Part shown: piece by piece, positions 59,001 to 64,000 of the stretch
Layout: each line of letters begins with the position of its first letter
Numbering within the stretch: the stretch's first letter is position 1
NCBI GenBank assembly: GCA_963924555.1
Contig: OZ004585.1
Location: 8,882,556 to 8,946,555, forward strand
Length of the DNA: 64,000 bases
Origin: Crambe crambe
Taxonomy: Eukaryota > Porifera > Demospongiae > Poecilosclerida > Crambeidae
Direction: 5' to 3'
Translations under genes and position numbers: made by a program
The notes under the pieces: model-generated
Told to the model about the DNA's origin: nothing
The model's database searches: none
The model's input: only the letters and a program-made list of their open reading frames with translations

Positions 59001-62000
59001 CAGCAATGGTCAGCAGCTGACCCTATTATAGATAATTTTTATGTAGCAGTAGATAACTAGCTATGATGTTATTTCTTACTCCTTTCAACAGATACTTCTC
59101 TTTGAGCCATTGCTCTTAGTTCTTTCTGAGCATCACTTGTTGGCAAATGGTGATACTGATTTCCTTCAAAACATTATATTGGTTGACTAGTACTTAATTT
59201 GTATTATCAAATGATAATACCTCTCTTCTTATATTCGCAACAACAACAGCAGCAGCAGACAACTGCTATTGAACCCAATACGACTGCAATGAATAGGAGG
59301 AGTGAACAAGAACAGATAAACAGATCTATTCCATTTTCACAAACTGCATAGTATCTATGAATCTTGCAAATATGCAAATCAAATATTCTGAATTTATCAT
59401 ACATATGATCTCATACATACATACATACATATTATGACCGAACTCATTGGCATCATTTGCAAGTAGCATGGCCAGTAATAATAAATTGTAGTTGATCTGA
59501 CAAGTTGATGACATATGGCATTGAATTTGAACTGCCTACTTCCTTTTATTGCAATAGTGTCACATCAACTGGAACAATTATTAATGGAGCTATTAGCATG
59601 CTCATGCTATGGCATACAGGTTCGCATAAACTATAGTGACTTCTGGTGGTATTATTACACATATTATGGTATACTAATCATTTTAATCTCTAGATTCTGA
59701 AAAGAATCTATGAAAATTCTCCTCAGCTTGGCCTATAGACAAATTTATATGTAGAGATGTTAGCTATTTACTTTGGTCATTTTCTCCTTGGCTAGAATTT
59801 CTCCTTGACGATTTCAAACAATCAGCTAAATTTTTCATCTCAAACATTTTCCCACCTTCCACTGAACCTGGAAGTAATAAAGACACCACATGGCTTTATA
59901 CAGTAAACTGTCTCTAAGTTATTCACACGGGACAATCAGACGTATAATCAGACCCAAGGGATTATGGGTCTGACTAGCATATAATATATAGACAACAACT
60001 TCACTATAATTTTCATTACCATTCGGTGTACCTGTCCCAACACTCTGATATCCTCCTAAAATGGGATAAAAATACTATAACTGAAATGTAAATTGCAGCA
60101 TTGATCACATGTTTTACTGCGACAGCAAGAATGAAGTCTTGTACAATGACATAAGCAGCAAATCACCACTACCAGCAGCAACATCACCACAGCTGCGACT
60201 GCTGCACCACCTATAACATAACACTACAAGAAGAAATAATTATGACAATAAATGATATTGTGTCATGCCCAGCCCAAAGAAGCCGCAGCTCAAACTTTAA
60301 ATAGCATAAAGTTGGAGTGTGCTACAACCCACCCACGCACTGTGCTTTAACTCACCCACGCAGGGCAAGGGCACAGCACCCTAGTTGCGTTGGGCGGTGA
60401 CCTAGCAGGGCAGCTAGGAGCAAACTGGCATGCAAAACACTAGTGGTGGGCGATATTGATACCAAATATCGATACCTCACTGATGGAACCAAGTATCAGT
60501 ATCGAAATATCAATTAGGCGGGTATCGACCTTATCATGTGACAGTGCAAAGTGCAGAGTACAGTCTATCTAGCGGGTCCCTATCTAGCAGCTGAACAAAC
60601 TTTTTATCAATCCACCACCATTTAGTATCGTATCATTACAGAATCAATATCACTGTTTTTGTGAGAAAAGTACTTGGTATCATATTGTTACAAAAAAGCT
60701 AGTATCGCCCACTACTACAAAACACCAGCCTGTGCTGTGAGACAGCTTGGAAGTTCTGCCTTTTATGCTGGCTACAATCTGAAAAGCTTGTTGGGTTTGA
60801 ACGTGGAATGTGGTCAATGAATATCATTATAAACGTGCACCGTGGTCAATAAATTCCATGTTTCAAACCCAACAAGCTTTTCTGAGAGTGGCTAGTATAA
60901 AAGACAGAACATTCTAGAGTGAGCTGGTGTTTTGCGCACCGCCTTCTTTGATCAGACACAAAATACTTGTATCCCTCATGCTCGGAGTATCCGGATTTAA
61001 AGCTCTTGGCCCTGGGGGGGGGGCACTGCGCGCCCTTGGGCCTCGAGCTTTAAATTGGATACATCCCTCACTCGGGATATAACTATTACATACGAATGTT
61101 GATCTAATCTATGGACTATGTATTCCTTATGTGTATGATAAATACTTGTTCCATATAACTGACTAGAACTCTATTAGTTAGATTGACCATATCATAGCTG
61201 AATACCTTTGGGTCCACATGATGCCATACTTCATCACAAGGTACTGATTCATTAATACGACAAAAATCCATTAATTTGCTTGGAATGGAAATATCACAAC
61301 CTATTAAAGAAAAAAAATATCATTGGCCAAGGTCCAGTTACACACAGAAGCAATCAAAAAGTGATTGTGCAAATATTATCTTATAGCTATGTTAGTCTGG
61401 TGGTCATGGAGCTATATAAGGGATTTTCTTTATGCTTGCAAGCAGCTGAAGATCTTCTTGCTGTACCATTGATCTTTAGATTGTTAGCTAGGACATCATA
61501 TAGCTATGTACTAGAACTTAGACCTGGTATCATGCATGCTTATTGAACTTTGACCTTGATATATCTATACTTATACATCTCATTAACACAAGCTTGCTTG
61601 GTTTGCTCACCTATGAGTTTACCAATTACCTGATGGAGGAGTCATTTCACTTGTGGTTTCATTAGTGGATTCACTGGTAGCCGTAACCATTTCACTTGTG
61701 GTTTCAATAGTGGATTCACTGGTAGCCGTAACCACTTCACTTGTGGTTTCATTAGTGGATTCACTGGTAGCCGTAACCATTTCACTTGTGGTTTCAATAG
61801 TGGATTCACTGGTAGCCGTAACCATTTCACTTGTGGTTTCATTAGTGGATTCACTGGTAGCCGTAACCATTTCACTTGTGGTTTCATTAGTGGATTCACT
61901 GGTGGCCGTAACCATTTCACTTGTGGTTTCATTAGTGGATTCACTGGTAGCCGTAACCATTTCACTTGTGGTTTCATTAGTGGATTCACTGGTAGCCGTA

Positions 62001-62172
62001 ACCATTTCACTTGTGGTTTCATTAGTGGATTCACTGGTAGCCATAACCATTTCACTTGTGGTTTCATTAGTGGATTCACTGGTAGCCGTAACCATTTCAC
62101 TTGTGGTTTCATCACTGTTAACCTCACTCACTTCACTCCATGAGTTGTGATTATTATTCTTGAAGATAGTAC
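56024..62172 (-). CDS. mucin-stalk, transmembrane, double PXK-like pseudokinase, PK6
   Basis: 5' end not found. Exons in order: 61630-62172 (ectodomain: ten 15-residue Ser/Thr repeats), 60118-60210 (TM, AAVAAVVMLLLVVVICCLCH), 60020-60055, 59772-59867, 59221-59283, 59080-59163, 58933-59022, 58801-58871, 58650-58733, 58487-58591, 58271-58378, 58029-58215, 57813-57973, 57685-57741, 57429-57627, 57288-57346, 57149-57229, 56959-57075, 56795-56902, 56549-56732, 56351-56496, 56228-56290 and 56024-56170. Phases match throughout, including mucin exon to TM exon. Domain 1: GCRLQKHW, GSLRDMLNK, GNVHTGNIFI, LGGYENVLLG. Domain 2: GRRSERIW, GSLRDVMYG, GHVHTGNIYV, LGGYENTLLG, ILELPFFKS. HRD and DFG aspartates are absent. 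Linkage of the mucin exon to the kinase exons rests on phase and position. A further Cys-bearing exon at 61206-61300 (CDISIPSKLMDFCRI, VPCDEVW) fits only in another combination. Confidence 0.78.
59284..59343 (-). other. possible alternative 5' extension of a PK6 exon
   Basis: The exon 59221-59283 has two usable acceptors in the same phase (before TCGTATTGG and before TTTGTGAAAATGG). The longer form adds CENGIDLFICSCSLLLFIAV and creates a second hydrophobic helix running into seven consecutive cysteines. Which acceptor is used cannot be told from sequence. Confidence 0.4.
60441..60717. mobile_element. hAT-type MITE
   Basis: A 277 bp element. Ends TAGTGGTGGGCGATA and the complementary TATCGCCCACTACTA; perfect 8 bp target duplication CAAAACAC (60433-60440 and 60718-60725). 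The terminal sequence and 8 bp duplication are typical of hAT elements. It lies in the large PK6 intron, inside the left end of an older palindromic element that runs to about 60938 (CAAAACACCAGC... and inverted GCTGGTGTTTTG). Confidence 0.88.
61650..62113. repeat. 45 bp coding minisatellite (15-residue mucin repeat)
   Basis: Ten tandem 45 bp units within one PK6 exon encode ETTSEMVTATSESTN with few changes (Met/Val, Asn/Ile). The repeat is open in several frames on both strands because the unit length is a multiple of three and lacks stops. The Ser/Thr-rich frame, flanked by splice sites in phase with the TM exon, is the meaningful one. Predicted to be densely O-glycosylated. Confidence 0.85.
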
Positions 62173-62233
62173 CTTTAATAAAAATAGACATCTGCTAGAA
62201 GATATACCACATAGCTAGTGGGAAATTTTGGTA

Positions 62234-62291
<58 letters not shown>
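62234..62291. repeat. (CA)n microsatellite
   Basis: About 29 CA dinucleotides just upstream of the mucin exon acceptor. Confidence 0.95.
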
Positions 62292-62292
<1 letters not shown>

Positions 62293-62592
62293 GTAGTAAT
62301 GTTCTGCTCTAGCACTTTACACATCTCATTATTTACTATTCTTCAAAACTTGTTGTTTATCATAATTATGCCCTTGAGAGAAAAAAATATGTGGTTGTGG
62401 GTGTTTAGGTAAGCCATGAGGTCATGTGGCCAGACATGGCAGCTCCACTAAAAAAATTGTACTAGCTATACAAACTTTCAATGTGAGTTTGTATCTCTGA
62501 GTTAATATCATGCACAATAGAGAGTTTACATATATAGTTACAACTCCATAGTACAACTATGAATAAGTAAGTGTCTTTGTGGCTATTACAGT

Positions 62593-62740
62593 GAATTGCA
62601 AGTTGGTTGTCCAATGCAAGATGCTAAATCTAAAAATAGCTGTACAAACTTGAAGCTGTTCCTGAATAGACGTGTGGCTTTTCCTCAATAGATGCAAGTT
62701 TCAATTTGCACTTTACATTTGGACAACCAACTTGCAATTC
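62593..62740. repeat. perfect 21 bp inverted repeat
   Basis: GAATTGCAAGTTGGTTGTCCA (62593-62613, interrupted here only for description) and its exact complement (62720-62740) enclose about 106 bp. Probably a small MITE. A pogo-type MITE remnant (ending AGAGGTTCCACTGTA) follows at about 62745-62829. Confidence 0.6.
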
Positions 62741-62829
62741 AACACTCTATACAAAATAATCTCCAAGAGAGGACAAACCTCTCTACAAAGGACAAAATGC
62801 TGGGTCCATAATTCAGAGGTTCCACTGTA

Positions 62830-64000
62830 GACCATAATTATATGTGAGAGGAAGGGAAAGTGTTGTGTACACTTTGAGTTGTTTTATCAAGAATGTATCA
62901 TCGTGGGTGTATTCCAGGTGGGCTGGTATAGACATCGAGACTAAGCTAGCTATGGCACTAAAAGTTGCTATCTGAGACTGAGAACATGCAAGTAGCTAAC
63001 AAACAATGTATTTGCTGTGCCCCCTACTGGTTATGGCTATAGATATTGAGTCTCTGCTATGATTGCCTGTCTTTTTCCCATGAGGAGTTAGATAGCCCTA
63101 GACTGTACCATATGTCACACATTGTAGCTATAGAGGTTACTAGATAGGTAGGATCAATTGAACGTCCGTGGAAATTTCCGACTTGCTGAGTAGCAAAACT
63201 GAGCATGGCTCCATAGGAAATCTTACATAAATGCCGAAAAATAACACCCAGTGTTATTTTTTTATAACAGTGCATGCATAGGATGCTACTTTTATGATGT
63301 TAATGTATACAAAGTGATATGTAGCTATGGGAAGTCTATATAGTAGCTTTAATTTCTTCCTTTTAAATGGATTCTCAAAGAAAACTTGTTCATCTTCCTT
63401 CCATTAGCTACCAGTTGTGAATGATGGAAGCAAGTAAGGATCAACATCAAGGAACCAGTACAAGACTAGTAGAAGTAATGTTGGAGTTGACAGTAGCGAC
63501 TATTGACTCAAAAATATTACTTTTAGCTTTTAAATTAACACCTGGTATTATGGGGTGTCATGATCCTGTAGTATGCCTACTGGTGATAGGGTTCTACTTC
63601 AGCATCTACAGTATGTTAAATAATCAGATATAATTATCACAGATTAGCTTGCAAAGCTTCTGTTGATGAACAACGCTGTCTACAAGAGTGCTCCATTGTA
63701 CTAAACTCGTATCTTTCTACCACTCAATCAGTCATCTCTGTGGACATTCAATTGACCACGCCTATCAAAACAACTATTCATATGTGCAGGCATAGAGAAC
63801 TCGAACTTTAACTTAGTACAGACAATTGACCTTTCTCTCCTCCGACTATCTGTTGATCCCTTGACAGGTCCAGATAATCAGGACAGCAGGCCAGTTCTTC
63901 ATGTATGTATTCTCAAATACTAGGTCGGTAGCTCTAGCCCTATGTCCTATGCCCTAGGTAGTCTATCCCTAGCCCTACCTGTACGCTTTTGTCCATAGGT
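62830..64000 (+). other. mostly gene-free end, possible plus-strand exons
   Basis: No gene is recognised. Two candidate plus-strand exons are open and bordered by AG/GT: about 63643-63810 (encodes LACKASVDEQRCLQECS and, later, THMCR-like Cys) and about 63828-63869 (TIDLSLLRLSVDPLT), with the next acceptor at about 63870. The Cys-rich first segment could belong to a secreted or receptor protein that continues beyond the window. Weak support. Confidence 0.25.

Noticed and set aside
61650-62113. CRISPR-like repeat array
   Set aside because: Units are contiguous with no unique spacers, lie in a coding exon, and the genome is clearly eukaryotic.
61642-62150. Two more long open frames across the 45 bp repeats (one Pro/Leu/Val-rich minus-strand frame, one Val/Leu/Ser plus-strand frame)
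   Set aside because: They are by-products of a stop-free repeat whose unit is a multiple of three. Only the Ser/Thr frame is flanked by splice sites in phase with the neighbouring TM exon.
63421-63633. 70-codon plus-strand frame starting MMEASKDQHQG
   Set aside because: No recognisable domain, and splice links to the Cys-bearing frame at 63643 are uncertain, so it is not called as a gene.

Overview
The window looks like nuclear DNA of a demosponge, most likely Amphimedon queenslandica or a close relative. The genes have many short exons separated by introns that are mostly under 300 bp, neighbouring genes sit 100-300 bp apart, and one gene carries the sponge-type short-chain (spongin) collagen C-terminal domain. 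The species assignment is inference from gene content and style. I saw no rRNA, tRNA, CRISPR array or retroviral element.

Region 1 (1-15.4 kb) is a minus-strand tandem array of mitochondrial acetyl-CoA acetyltransferase (ACAT1) genes. It holds one conserved copy (13.3-15.4 kb), three other complete or near-complete copies, one copy cut by the left edge, and three decayed or chimeric copies. Upstream of the divergent copies lies a near-perfect NRF-1-type palindrome.

Region 2 (15.6-25.9 kb) is a compact block of single-copy metazoan genes: ZMYND10 (+, head-to-head with ACAT1), EMC3 (-), a short-chain collagen (-), PTPDC1 (-) and an L3HYPDH/proline-racemase family gene (+, head-to-head with PTPDC1).

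Region 3 (26-62 kb) is the unusual part: a cluster of paralogous genes for membrane-anchored pseudokinases related to PXK/Slob. The kinase-like domain, its exon phases and its motifs (HTGN in place of HRD, GGYEN in place of DFG) are shared, but each gene has a different N-terminal membrane anchor. One gene encodes two tandem pseudokinase domains behind a single transmembrane helix (754 aa). Another has a mucin-like ectodomain of ten 15-residue Ser/Thr repeats, a transmembrane segment and two pseudokinase domains. The architecture suggests a lineage-specific family of receptor-like or membrane scaffolds that signal by binding rather than catalysis.

The cluster contains a large, very similar tandem duplication (24,688-33,007 and 33,008-45,027). 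Each copy carries its own DNA-transposon insertions with an empty site in the other. The duplication joins a 5'-truncated L3HYPDH copy to a truncated pseudokinase copy. It is either a recent duplication or two haplotypes assembled in tandem. Several MITEs (hAT, pogo-type, and two TIR families with 9-10 bp target duplications), a fragment encoding a PHD finger and many microsatellites fill introns and gaps. The last 1.8 kb has no gene I can define with confidence.
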